Positions 26,648 through 36,700 of a stretch of 64,000 nucleotides of DNA are shown piece by piece (position 1 is the first letter of the stretch; each line of letters begins with the position of its first letter). Both the position numbers and the translations under genes were made by a program. The notes beneath the pieces were generated by a model, which ran no database searches, had not been told where the DNA came from, and worked only from the letters and a program-made list of their open reading frames with translations. The stretch is from Flavobacterium limnosediminis JC2902 (GTDB taxonomy: Bacteria; Bacteroidota; Bacteroidia; Flavobacteriales; Flavobacteriaceae), in NCBI RefSeq assembly GCF_000498535.1, contig NZ_AVGG01000007.1:347211-411210 (forward strand), written 5' to 3'.

Positions 26648-27559
26648 ATGCATAGGGAAATCAATCAGAAACGAATGCACAGTATCCGGCAAATGTTACT
26701 TGAAATGGCCAGTGGTAATTTTAGTCAGCGGATAGTGCGAACTGAGGAAGATGATGAGCTGGAATCCTTAGCAGTTCTTATCAATATGGTAGCCGAGGAA
26801 ATGCAAGAAACGCTGTTTCCCAAAGGCTATATCAATACGCATCATTTGCAACAAAGCCCTACCACTTTGAGTTTCATTGTTGATGAAAACTTTATTATTC
26901 ACAGTACAATACCGGAAACTTATCTCGTTTTAAATTACGATACAACTTTACTTGAAGGACTGAAATTTGTAAAAATTTTAACGGACAGCTCTTCTCATAA
27001 TTTTGACAGATTATTGCCAACCATCTTACTTAATGAAAAGGTTTCTACTCTTTCCTTGAGCTATCTTACTTCCGACCAAAAGGAAGTCGTATCATTGTTT
27101 AGCAGCATATCGAAAATATCCAATAAAAACCGTTTTATTATTCATTCCATTCTTGCTGATTCAACGGAGGGTGATAACAACTCTGAGGATGTAAATTCCG
27201 CTTTCAGACAACCTAAAACGAGACGGGACGATGCCCGATTAATGCAACAGGTATATGATTATATTTTATCGAATTTAGAAAACCCGCTTCCCTCCCTAAA
27301 AGAGCTTTCCAAGATTTTTGGAACCAATGAACATAAGCTAAAAGAAGCCTTTAAGTACTTCTTTAATACAAGTATCTATCAGTTTTATAATGACGAACGA
27401 CTAAAAAGAGTTCACTTACTTATTGAGCAAACCAACATGCCACTAAAGAGCATTGCTTATATGAATGGTTTTAATACCTATCCTAATTTCTCGAAGGCTT
27501 TTAAGAAAAAGTACGGTTACTCACCCAACGATTTAAAGAGAGACAACGACAACCTGTAA
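26648..27559 (+). CDS. Cytosolic HAMP-PAS-AraC transcription regulator
   Basis: A 303-residue regulator. Residues 1-55 resemble a HAMP-like coiled segment (ESLAVLINMVAEEMQETLF) without a transmembrane helix; 70-165 a PAS-like sensor (LSFIVDENFIIHS, LEGLKFVKIL, SLSYLTSDQKEVVSLFSSI); 195-300 a complete AraC double HTH (LSKIFGTNEHKLKEAFKYFF, IAYMNGFNTYPNFSKAFKK, ending YGYSPNDLK). It probably binds a small ligand in the PAS pocket and acts at the 21-bp-spaced repeats found upstream of its own operon and of the next operon. It is co-transcribed with the DUF7793-like gene. The ligand is unknown; the product of the divergent AONS-GNAT enzyme is a natural candidate (inference). Confidence 0.8.
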   Translation: MHREINQKRMHSIRQMLLEMASGNFSQRIVRTEEDDELESLAVLINMVAEEMQETLFPKGYINTHHLQQSPTTLSFIVDENFIIHSTIPETYLVLNYDTTLLEGLKFVKILTDSSSHNFDRLLPTILLNEKVSTLSLSYLTSDQKEVVSLFSSISKISNKNRFIIHSILADSTEGDNNSEDVNSAFRQPKTRRDDARLMQQVYDYILSNLENPLPSLKELSKIFGTNEHKLKEAFKYFFNTSIYQFYNDERLKRVHLLIEQTNMPLKSIAYMNGFNTYPNFSKAFKKKYGYSPNDLKRDNDNL

Positions 27560-27567
27560 TTTCTCCC

Positions 27568-27600
27568 TTTTGGATAAGTTGTTGTCCCGAATTGAAAAGT
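27568..27600. promoter_or_regulatory. Operator-like box B, upstream of the MauE operon
   Basis: TTTTGGATAAG (27568-27578) and TCCCGAATTGAAAAG (27585-27599) mirror box A at 26117-26150, including an 11-base identical core TCCCGAATTGA. The TTG half-sites are 22 bases apart. The MauE start is 55 bases downstream. Confidence 0.55.
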
Positions 27601-27654
27601 CTTTATTAATTGTATTTCAGAATTTTACATCATTAAACTAAACCAGTTAATGCT

Positions 27655-28098
27655 ATGAAACTGAATGACCCATTAAAGAAGATTTTTGTTGAGATTGTCT
27701 GTTTGCTATACATTCTTTTGTTTGTATATGCTGCTGTGAGTAAACTTCTTGATTTTGAAAACTTTCAAGTTCAGATAGGGCAATCACCATTACTTAGTGC
27801 CTTTGCAGGCTGGGTGGCTTGGGGTGTTCCTGTCCTTGAATTAATAATTGTGTCTCTTTTGGTTGTTCCAAAATCCAGATTATTAGGTCTTATTGCCTCC
27901 TTTACCTTGATGGTTATGTTCACGGTTTATATCGTAATCATTTTGAATTTCAGCTCGTTTGTACCCTGTTCCTGCGGTGGGATACTTGAAAAGATGGGTT
28001 GGACGGAACATTTAGTTTTTAACCTTGCTTTTGTTGTACTGGCAGCTACAGCTGTTTTGATTATTACAAAGCAAAATCCTAAAACCGAATTATTATGA
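27655..28098 (+). CDS. MauE/DoxX-family redox-associated membrane protein
   Basis: A 147-residue inner-membrane protein with four predicted helices (about 10-30, 47-70, 76-98, 118-140). The motif PCSCGGILEKMGW holds Cys105 and Cys107 in the loop between helices 3 and 4. MauE-type proteins support disulfide formation or redox maturation of exported partners, as in methylamine dehydrogenase biogenesis, and may work with thioredoxin-like proteins. Here the only nearby Cys-containing exported partner is the DUF6520 peptide. The stop overlaps the start of the next gene by 4 bases, so the two are coupled. Confidence 0.85.
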   Translation: MKLNDPLKKIFVEIVCLLYILLFVYAAVSKLLDFENFQVQIGQSPLLSAFAGWVAWGVPVLELIIVSLLVVPKSRLLGLIASFTLMVMFTVYIVIILNFSSFVPCSCGGILEKMGWTEHLVFNLAFVVLAATAVLIITKQNPKTELL

Positions 28099-29174
28099 AA
28101 TGGAGAAAAATATACACAGTCTTATTACTCTGCCTGTTTTTAGCAACGGGAATTGTAACCTTGCTTTTTGTATTATCTGAAGGTATTATGCATCACCACA
28201 ATACATTTGTGCGCCGTTTTCCAAAAATGTTGGCAACACCCTCATATCAAACCGATATAAAATATAACTCTTACTATTTTGCAGGCGTTGGTGATGGTAA
28301 AATTTATTTAGGAAATTCCACTGCACCGCTACAGATAATGGTTCTTGATACACTTTTAAAAACGAGAGAATATCATACCATTACTCTTAATGATACTACC
28401 CTGCCCTTTCGTTCGGTACAGGTTAAAGTAACTCCCCCTTACTTTTATGTTCTGGATGGTACAGTTCCTTGTATTTACAAAGGAAAAACGAAAAACTGGA
28501 AGGCATTCCTTAAGTATAAAGGAACAACTAATTTCTCTCAAGCTGAAATTATGGATTCTACCAATATCGTATTTAGAGGACAGAGCAGTGTTGGTGAAAA
28601 CATAATTGGAAAATTCGACCTTACTGATACCAAAAGTATTGTTTACGGAACTGACTTACTACAAAAACAAATTGACGGTGTTTTTGATACCGATGGTGTT
28701 TTGAACTATGATTCAAAAATGAAACAAATCGTTTATCTATACCGTTACCGAAACCAATTTATTGTAGCCGATTCTAATCTTAAACTCAAGCATAGAGGAA
28801 AAACGATAGATACCATTAGCAAAGCACAGTTAAAAATAGCGTACATCAAGAACCGACGAGAGAGAACTTTTGCCGCACCACCCCTTGTGGTGAATAAAAC
28901 AAGTAACACATCCAGCGGTTTACTTTTTGTAAATTCAGCTTTGTTGGGAAAATATGAATCACTAGAAATATGGAAACATGCCAGCATTATCGATGTTTAC
29001 AACACCTCAAATAACACTTACCTATCAAGCTTTTATGTATATGACAGTAACGGTAAAAAAATGAAAAGCTTTGTGGTCTATGGTAATCGATTGTTTGCCC
29101 TGATTGATACCGAACTTGTTTCTTATGAACTGAATAAATATCTATTATATGGTTTTAAACCAATTAAAAAATAA
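28095..29174 (+). CDS. Exported/membrane-anchored protein of unknown function, propeller-like
   Basis: A 359-residue protein with one N-terminal membrane helix (residues 7-27), the rest outside the cytosol. It is beta-rich with repeated hydrophobic strand pairs (GDGKIYLGNS, PPYFYVLDGTV, NIVFRGQSSVG, GVLNYDSKMKQIVYLYRY, FVVYGNRLFALIDTEL), the look of a degenerate beta-propeller similar to BF3164-like or 6-bladed propeller proteins encoded next to NVEALA peptides in Bacteroides. I do not recognise an exact family. No Cys pair or catalytic motif is seen. It is translationally coupled to MauE and about 90 bp upstream of the DUF6520 peptide gene. Confidence 0.6.
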   Translation: MKWRKIYTVLLLCLFLATGIVTLLFVLSEGIMHHHNTFVRRFPKMLATPSYQTDIKYNSYYFAGVGDGKIYLGNSTAPLQIMVLDTLLKTREYHTITLNDTTLPFRSVQVKVTPPYFYVLDGTVPCIYKGKTKNWKAFLKYKGTTNFSQAEIMDSTNIVFRGQSSVGENIIGKFDLTDTKSIVYGTDLLQKQIDGVFDTDGVLNYDSKMKQIVYLYRYRNQFIVADSNLKLKHRGKTIDTISKAQLKIAYIKNRRERTFAAPPLVVNKTSNTSSGLLFVNSALLGKYESLEIWKHASIIDVYNTSNNTYLSSFYVYDSNGKKMKSFVVYGNRLFALIDTELVSYELNKYLLYGFKPIKK

Positions 29175-29264
29175 AACAACTGTTTAAAATATACCGGCCA
29201 GTATCAGGGGTAAGATTGAAAACCTGTAGAAAAGAGTAAATCATCACTTTTAATTTTTATTATC

Positions 29265-29540
29265 ATGAAAAGCAATTTTTTAAAAATGATTTTGCCGATG
29301 GCCACCATTGCGGTTGCTGTAACAGGCGCATTTAGTACTAATGCCATGAATACCAAATCTAAAACAGTGGCTTTAGTACAAGGGTACCATTTCATTTCAC
29401 AAAGTAATCCTTGTCAGGCTGCTGATATGTGTGAAACAAGTGGAACTTCATTTTGTCGCGTTGGCGGTGGTGTTGCCACACCACGTCTTTGGGCCAAGGA
29501 TACCAATGGTAATTGTGTAATCCCGCTGTACAAACCATAA
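29265..29540 (+). CDS. DUF6520-family small exported Cys-containing peptide precursor
   Basis: A 91-residue precursor: a leader of about 28 residues with a hydrophobic core (MKSNFLKMILPMATIAVAVT, then GAFSTNAM) and a mature part of about 60 residues with four cysteines (C50, C56, C64, C84) and a Gly/Thr-rich centre. This is the DUF6520 pattern, which resembles NVEALA precursors; the function of both families is unknown. Four cysteines fit two disulfides, and the operon encodes a MauE redox protein. It is the last gene of the operon and is followed by a strong terminator. Confidence 0.8.
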   Translation: MKSNFLKMILPMATIAVAVTGAFSTNAMNTKSKTVALVQGYHFISQSNPCQAADMCETSGTSFCRVGGGVATPRLWAKDTNGNCVIPLYKP

Positions 29541-29569
29541 TTTTTAAAAAAATATGGTTGTAAAAAATG

Positions 29570-29603
29570 CAATGCAGTCTTTACTATGACTGCATTGTTT
29601 TTT
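29570..29603. terminator. Terminator between the DUF6520 gene and the S9 peptidase operon
   Basis: CAATGCAGTC (29570-29579) pairs with GACTGCATTG (29588-29597), followed by TTTTTT. The A-run on the left side lets it also end the converging S9 transcript. Confidence 0.85.
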
Positions 29604-29621
29604 ACTTTATACCCTACGGAT

Positions 29622-32264
29622 TTAGTCGTAATAATTCGGAATCATCCAAGAAGAGGATTCTTTTCCTTTTAAATAATAATCGAACCAAGACTCTATCTTA
29701 TTGGTTAAGTCTTCTGTATTAGTGCTTTCACTCAGCGCGTGTTCTTCACCGGGATAAACTAACATGATGCTTTTCTTTTTTAACCGGCGAAGTGCCAAAT
29801 AAAACTCATAACTCTGTTTTGCGTTAATTTGTAAATCCATTTCACCAGTCCAAGTTAAAAGTGGTGTATTAACATTTGCAGCTTGAAGTACCGGTGAATT
29901 TCGCAAATATCCTTCAGTGTCTTCAAATAAGGATTTTCCCATACGGAACTGATGGTATTCAAATCTCCAAAAATCCGGTTTTGAGTAATTCCAGGATACC
30001 CCAAGATAAGCACTTACAAAATCGGACAGTCCTGCTCCTGAAACCGCAGCAGCAAACATATCGGTTTGGGTTATTATGAAATTTGTTTCAAACCCGCCAA
30101 AGGAATGCCCGATTAATCCGATTTTGTCCTGAGAAATAACCCCCATATCAATTACAGCCTGTGTAGCAGCAGTTGTACAATCTGTAGCCGAAGCCCCTGT
30201 ATTACCTAATTCATAAACAATATCCGGATAAAGCACAAAATATCCCTTGGTGGTAAAATTTGTATGGTTCCAGCCTTCATTATTATGTAAAGACGGATTC
30301 ACATATTTATGCAATTCCCTTGACTGTTTTTGATATATGTGTACCACCATTGGATATTTTTTATCCGGACTGTAATTAGCCGGATAAAAAAGCACTCCTG
30401 TTAACTGAACACCCGAAGCATTTGTATATTTTATTTGAATTGATTTACCCCAAAAATAGTTTTGCTGCTGTGGGTTACTGTTGACTATATCCTGCTGTTT
30501 TTGGTTCTTTATACTGCTTATTACCAAACGTGGCGGAACATCAAAATTTTCCTCAACATACATTAGGTCTTGTTTATTATCAGCTAATTGAAGCCGACTG
30601 ATTCTCATTTCTTTGTAGACTATTGGTTTTTCACCCTGTGAGCGTTGCCAATAATAATACCCCGAAGCTACATGATCTTTTCCTGTGGCTTCCAAAAGCA
30701 GTATTCCCTTGCTATCAAATAACCCAGTTGAATTTCCCTGGTATTTCACATCTGGTTTTTGAATTGCTGATTGCATTGAAATTCTGAATGTAATTTCTTT
30801 TTCTTTTCCTCTGGTTAAACGAGTACAAAAACTTCCGTCTACTGACACCTCCCATATATCGTATTTATCATACAGTAAAAGTGATTTTTCATCGGTAGTG
30901 AAACCGGGATTACCATAAGGCACCCAATCTGTACTCATTTCGAAATCGGGTTTTGACAATTCTGCTATCCTATTTTGAGTGATATTGGTATGCTTATCCT
31001 TTTTAATGTCGTATATAAACCAGTCAGACTCTTTAAAATAAGTGATGTACTTCCCTTTTGGTGACATTAGTATCATTTGATTAGCACCTGAGTATTTTTT
31101 CAACAACAACTTTTTTGTTCCTGTTTGCAAATCCAGTCCATAAAAATCGCGGTCGGCCTCTCTTTTTTCCTGTGGTTCATAGGTTTCTTGATTTGAGACA
31201 ATAGCATAGGTTTGATTTCCATTGAGCGCCACCTGAGGTAAAGCGTTATCTGCTATCTGAAAAAAACGATTGCTTTTTGGATACCAAACAGTTAATTTTT
31301 CTACTTTATCCCATCCGCTTATTTGTTTTTTTAAAGGATATATTGACTTGTCTTCGGTATTCCAAACCTGCACGGCTGTTTGGGCAGTATTTTTTGTAAT
31401 CTGCACTTTTTTTACGCCAAAAAATATCCGTTCCCCATCTTCTGATAGTGATAATGGATTATAATCGCTGTCTGAAATAGTAGACTCTTCCGGAAAATCC
31501 TGCTGTGCTTTAGGATCAAATACAAATGTTCTTTTATCCTTACTTCTGAAGGTGAACAGCTTTCCTTTGTTGTTTTGTTCCTGTAACCCCTCCAAAGGAT
31601 GGTGCAAAAAACAAAAGGCTTCACCGTTACTTTGCCATGCAAAATTGTGAAAGCCAGCACTAGTATCTACAACTACAGTGTGAGTTTGTATCCTTTTTTC
31701 TATTTGTAGTACCTCAACCGTATGCTGTTTGCCGCTATCCGTAACATAAGCTATTGCTGAATTTTGCGGATTTGGATACCATGCTTTGACGTTCTCAATA
31801 CTTTTGAGTTCCTGACCTTTCCAATCCTGTGCCACTAAACTAAGCTTGTTGTTTACTCCGGTTTTAAGTACTATCAAATAATTACCGTTAGCTGCAATTT
31901 TATAATCTGTTACCTCTGAAATGGTTTGCTGTAGTGCTGTTTTAAGATTTAAGATGTTTAGTGTATTATTAGGCTGCTGACAGACAAACCAACTGTCATT
32001 ACTAAAGTTGCCGTTTTTCCCTTTAGGAAATGACACGGTTTTTCCGTTACGTTTTTTTACAAATAAGGTATCTTCTCCCGACTCGTAGCGTAGCGCGTAG
32101 CTTACCCAATTGCCATTAGATGAAATTTTATCGGGCTGTAACTCACTCCACAAGTGATACTCCTGAGACGTAAGGTGTCTCTTTTGTTTTACCTGCCCCA
32201 TTACAGGGCAGGCAACTACTAACAAAAACAAAAAAAATGAAAAGGGACATTGTATTGTTCTCAT
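29622..32264 (-). CDS. Exported prolyl-oligopeptidase-family (S9) serine peptidase
   Basis: An 880-residue protein with a signal peptide (to about residue 24, VMGQ), an N-terminal beta-propeller region (repeated strands across residues 40-560) and a C-terminal alpha/beta hydrolase domain. The nucleophile lies in GHSFGGFE (Ser721); the acid is probably in TGEMDLQI, and a His in YPGEEHAL completes the triad. S9 peptidases cleave short peptides, which the propeller selects by size. It is 2 bases downstream of SusD and shares the SusC-SusD transcript, so it most likely trims peptides at the cell surface or in the periplasm before or after SusCD import. It converges on the DUF6520 operon. Confidence 0.85.
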   Translation of the reverse strand: MRTIQCPFSFFLFLLVVACPVMGQVKQKRHLTSQEYHLWSELQPDKISSNGNWVSYALRYESGEDTLFVKKRNGKTVSFPKGKNGNFSNDSWFVCQQPNNTLNILNLKTALQQTISEVTDYKIAANGNYLIVLKTGVNNKLSLVAQDWKGQELKSIENVKAWYPNPQNSAIAYVTDSGKQHTVEVLQIEKRIQTHTVVVDTSAGFHNFAWQSNGEAFCFLHHPLEGLQEQNNKGKLFTFRSKDKRTFVFDPKAQQDFPEESTISDSDYNPLSLSEDGERIFFGVKKVQITKNTAQTAVQVWNTEDKSIYPLKKQISGWDKVEKLTVWYPKSNRFFQIADNALPQVALNGNQTYAIVSNQETYEPQEKREADRDFYGLDLQTGTKKLLLKKYSGANQMILMSPKGKYITYFKESDWFIYDIKKDKHTNITQNRIAELSKPDFEMSTDWVPYGNPGFTTDEKSLLLYDKYDIWEVSVDGSFCTRLTRGKEKEITFRISMQSAIQKPDVKYQGNSTGLFDSKGILLLEATGKDHVASGYYYWQRSQGEKPIVYKEMRISRLQLADNKQDLMYVEENFDVPPRLVISSIKNQKQQDIVNSNPQQQNYFWGKSIQIKYTNASGVQLTGVLFYPANYSPDKKYPMVVHIYQKQSRELHKYVNPSLHNNEGWNHTNFTTKGYFVLYPDIVYELGNTGASATDCTTAATQAVIDMGVISQDKIGLIGHSFGGFETNFIITQTDMFAAAVSGAGLSDFVSAYLGVSWNYSKPDFWRFEYHQFRMGKSLFEDTEGYLRNSPVLQAANVNTPLLTWTGEMDLQINAKQSYEFYLALRRLKKKSIMLVYPGEEHALSESTNTEDLTNKIESWFDYYLKGKESSSWMIPNYYD

Positions 32265-32266
32265 GA

Positions 32267-33694
32267 TTAATAACCGGGATTTTGAGGATTGAGATTCGGA
32301 TTCATGAGTAATTCGGATTCCGGTAACGGTAGCAATCTATCGGTAGTGTTCCACCCTGTTTTGACTCCTGACAACGCTGCATCGAGATTGTTAGTTCTTT
32401 TCAAATCGAAAAAACGATGTCCTAGTTCGGTAAAAAACTCTACTCTTCTTTCCTGAATAATAGCCGTTAAAATATCTTGTTGGGTTAGAGCAGCCGTATC
32501 GGGCAAACCAGCTGTATTCCTGATTTTATTCAAATCTGTCTTTGCACCTGAAAGGTCACCTAATTGTGCTAAGGCTTCGGCACGTATTAGGTACTGCTCA
32601 GCCAAACGAAATATAATGGAGTATTCCTGTGATGTTCCAGTGTTTGTGAACTGTTTGTATTTATACGCATGGTACCACGTATTTACACCATCGGTTACTG
32701 CCTTTGTCCAATGGTTTTTACGCTCGTCCCCCACTTCGAAAGCCGCTATAAAATTATCGTTTAGTGACACAACCGGAGGTGGACCTTGGTTGAAAATAAA
32801 TGTACTACCCTCTTCGGTATTTCTGCCAGCTGATTGGGGTATGAGTTGCCAGATGGTAGTGGTGCTTTCTTTCAGGAAAATGTTATCCAGATTGGTATCC
32901 CAAACGTATAAACCTGTGTTGTTTATTATATCTGAAGCTTCGTTTACTGCTGCGTTCCAATCACCCGTATAAAGATAAACTCTGGCCAATAGTGCTTTTA
33001 CGGTTGCTTTGTTTGGTCTTACCCTTTCCGGCGTAATATAATCGTCCGACAACATTGAAGACGACAGCAACAAATCTGATTTAATATTGGCATAAACCTG
33101 TGTTGAAGACATACGAGACACAATACTGTTTACCCTATAATCCGTAGTAGTGATATAAGGAATATCCCCAAAAAGATTGAGCAGATAGAAATGTACTAAT
33201 GCTCTTGTAAAATAAGCTTCTCCCAATAGTTGATTTTTCTCTGCTACTGATAAGCCAGTGGAATTGGTAGCACCTTCTATAACCGCATTCGTCGCATAGA
33301 TTTGGCTGTAACTGTTATTCCACAACGTTGCAATATCGGCATTGGAAGGGATTAAAGTATTGTTATAAAAATTAATAGTTCCCATAAAACTGCTACCGTA
33401 AAAAGTGAGTTCATCGGTGTAATTTCCCATTTGATTGGAAACTCCGGTAACGGTTCCTGCCAGTACTCCGTTATTTCTTATTTGAGCGTAAATATCTACC
33501 ATGGCAGCAGTTGCCGTGGTATAGTTCTCGAATACTGTGGGTGATGTTAATTGTGATGTTGGTAAATCTACCTCAACAAAATTATCGCAGGCTACCAATA
33601 GTCCCAATAAAGTGATAGACACTAAACGTTTGCCTTGCTTTATCAGATTGTATCTGAAAGAAGTTTTATTGCAACTTATATTATGATGGTTCAT
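32267..33694 (-). CDS. RagB/SusD-family nutrient-binding lipoprotein
   Basis: A 475-residue surface lipoprotein with a signal and lipobox (LLVAC, Cys near residue 36). It has the usual SusD features: DLPTSQLTSPTVFENYTTA near the start, tetratricopeptide-like helical region, and the C-terminal block RVEFFTELGHRFFDLKRT with closing LLPLPESELLMNPNL. It forms the lid over the SusC barrel. A peptide rather than glycan substrate is suggested because the operon has a peptidase and no glycoside hydrolase. Confidence 0.92.
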   Translation of the reverse strand: MNHHNISCNKTSFRYNLIKQGKRLVSITLLGLLVACDNFVEVDLPTSQLTSPTVFENYTTATAAMVDIYAQIRNNGVLAGTVTGVSNQMGNYTDELTFYGSSFMGTINFYNNTLIPSNADIATLWNNSYSQIYATNAVIEGATNSTGLSVAEKNQLLGEAYFTRALVHFYLLNLFGDIPYITTTDYRVNSIVSRMSSTQVYANIKSDLLLSSSMLSDDYITPERVRPNKATVKALLARVYLYTGDWNAAVNEASDIINNTGLYVWDTNLDNIFLKESTTTIWQLIPQSAGRNTEEGSTFIFNQGPPPVVSLNDNFIAAFEVGDERKNHWTKAVTDGVNTWYHAYKYKQFTNTGTSQEYSIIFRLAEQYLIRAEALAQLGDLSGAKTDLNKIRNTAGLPDTAALTQQDILTAIIQERRVEFFTELGHRFFDLKRTNNLDAALSGVKTGWNTTDRLLPLPESELLMNPNLNPQNPGY

Positions 33695-33711
33695 GATTTA
33701 TAGTTTTAAAG

Positions 33712-36700
33712 TTAAAATGACACTTGAATTCCTGAAGTGATAATACGCAGTGGCGGTAAGAAGCCTAAAGCGGTAAACTCAGGATCGCCCCCTTTGTAGG
33801 ATGTAAACGTTAACACGTTTTGCCCCTGCAACGAAACTTTACACTGAACATTTTTCATCCATTTCTTTGGCACTTCATAAGACAAGGCAATGTTTTTGAG
33901 ACGAATGAAAGAAGCATCTGTAATTACGGCATCGCTGCTGATGTATTTGTAAAAGGCATCTACAGCTGCACCGTTTGCTCCTGAACTGTATTGCTGGTAT
34001 GGAGCGGAATCTCCCGGATTTTGCCAATGATTACCAACTATGGTTGACTGATTGGACATTGTACCCGGCAAAGCCAATGTGGCTGCCGTATTGTAATTTT
34101 CCTGCTTTACAAATTGAAAAAGGAAATCCAGTTGCCACTGCTTGTATTTGAGTTGATTTTGTAAACCTCCGTAAAATTCAGGGTTAAGGTCTTTTACTGT
34201 TTTCTTGTCTTCGGTGGCCGTAATTATCCCATCGTTATTTACATCTTCAAACTGATAGATACCCGTTTGCGGATCTACTCCTGTAAAATGGTAGACCTTT
34301 TTGATGTTTAAAGGCTGACCGATTACCAACTGATTGGCATAGGTTGAGGTTTCCAAGCCGGGGAAAGACAGTAATTTATTTTTAGTTGTTGTAAAATTCA
34401 GGCTAGTTGTCCAACTGAAATTCTCTTTCTGAAAATTAACCGTTCGCAATGTGAATTCCCATCCCTTGTTTACGACCGCAGCGTCGAGATTTGCCTGAAT
34501 GGAAGGAAACCCTGTTGTGCCCGGAAGCGGAATACCTACCAATTGGTTTGAGGAACGGTTGTTGTACCAAGCGGAAGTAAGTGTGATACGGTCGTTTAAA
34601 AACCCTGTTTCGAGTGCTACTTCGAACTTTTTGTTCATTTCCCAACCGAAATCGGGGTTGTATAAGCGTGTTGGGTGTAAACCGATTGTACCCTGATAAT
34701 TGTTACCCGAAGTACTGTAGGTATTTAAAAACTGGTAATTCCCTATTTGATCGTTACCGGTTGTACCATAACTGGCGCGTAGTTTTCCGAAACTTAAAAA
34801 GCTTAGGTTTTCGTTAATAAACGCTTCGTTTGAAAAAATCCAAGCCGCACCAATGGCCCCGAAATTAGCGAATTGCTTACCGGGCCCGAAACGGCTTGAA
34901 CCATCGCGACGCCCTGTAATGTTTATGATGTAGCGTTTGTCCCAATTTAAGTTTACGCGACCGAAAAAGGCTTGGTATTTGTAAACCGTAGCTTCATCGG
35001 TAAACACTGAAATATTTGATGCTGCTGCCAGATTATAAATAAGGCTATTGCTCATAAAACCACTTGCCTGCTGCACTAACTGTACGTTGTTTTGCTGTTG
35101 GAAAGTGGTTCCTATTAATGCTTCTACTCTCGCCTTCCCAAACTCTTTGTTCCAATGAAGTTGCGGTTCTATAATCCAAGAATTACGGGAAGTGTTGTTT
35201 GCGAAAAGGACTGAATACTCACTACCCAAACCATAAGCCGGATTGTAGATGGTTGAAGGAAAGGTACTGCTTTCGGTATGATACAAATCAGTATATCCGA
35301 AGCTTGATTTGAGTTCCAAATTTTGCAAGAGTTTGTAGGATAACAGCATATTGGCCACTAAGTCTTTCGTATTGGCCAACGACTTCCCTTCGAGATTGCG
35401 AAGCGGATTGTTAAAGGTGCCGTTTTCCCAATTCAGGTTTCCGTTTTCGTCATACAATGCCGGAGCATTGGGTGCGATTGACCACGCTTCGGGTGTTAAA
35501 TCTGTAGATGGCTGATTGTTGTCCTGTATTGTATAGCCGGCGGTGAAATTTATCCTGAACTTTTTGTTGTCGGACTCATGATTTAAGTTCGTATGCAAGT
35601 TTCCTTTTTTATAACCGAATTCGCCTGGAAAAACTGTTGTTTCCTTACCGAAATTTCCGCTTACTAAAAACTGTGTTTGAGCAGTGCCTCCGGATAGCGC
35701 TGCTTGGATGTTTGTAATTTCGTTTGTGCCGCCCAAGAGTGTTTTTTGCCAATCGGTATATCGGTTTTGATCCCATGTACCGTTGATGTCATAAGCATCA
35801 GATGGGTATGGAGTGATACCGTCATTCACATAGGCTTCGGCACGCATTTGTAAATACTGCGGGGTTTTCATCATGTCCATGAATCGGGTTACTTTACCCA
35901 AACCACTATTTATGCTTGTTGAGAACGTTGTTTTACCTTTCTTTCCCTTTTTGGTTGTGATAAGCACCACCCCATTTGCGCCACGAGAGCCATAAATAGC
36001 AGTAGCATCGGCATCTTTAAGGACTTCGAGACTTTCTATATCGCTAGGGTTTAAATTGTTTAACGGGCTTGTGAGTGCGGGCATGACCGTTGCCGTGATA
36101 CCACCACCAATTGCTTCGGAAGAATACGGAACGCCATCGATAACATACAATGGTGCATTACCATTTGCCCGAAGGCTGTTTTGCCCTCGTATTTGAATAT
36201 CGAAACCACCCCCGGAAACGCCGGTACTTTGCGTTACCGAGACGCCAGCCATTTGCCCCTGCATGGTAGCCAGTACATTGGTTACGGGTTGTTTTTCGAT
36301 ATCCTTCGAAGTTATTCTTGCGATACTGCCCGTGCGTTCTTTTTCTTTTACGGAATAGTATCCCGCATTGATTTTGACTTCCTGTAACGAAGTTGCCTCC
36401 TCTGACATAGATACATTTATAGTATTGCGACCTAAAATCGCAATTTCCCTTTTGGCATATCCCATCATAGAAAATACCAATGTATCTTTTGTTGTGGTTT
36501 TGATGGTGTAACTGCCATCATAATTAGAGATTGTTTGGACCGTTGTCCCTTTGACGGTTACACTGACACCTGGTAAAGAGGACAAATTATCATAAATTTT
36601 ACCCTGGACGGTTATAGCCTGTTGCCCCCAAGCAACAGACGATAAGAGGTTCATGGCCGTAATGCAAAAAAAAGAGCAAAAAACGGACTGCCTATACCCC

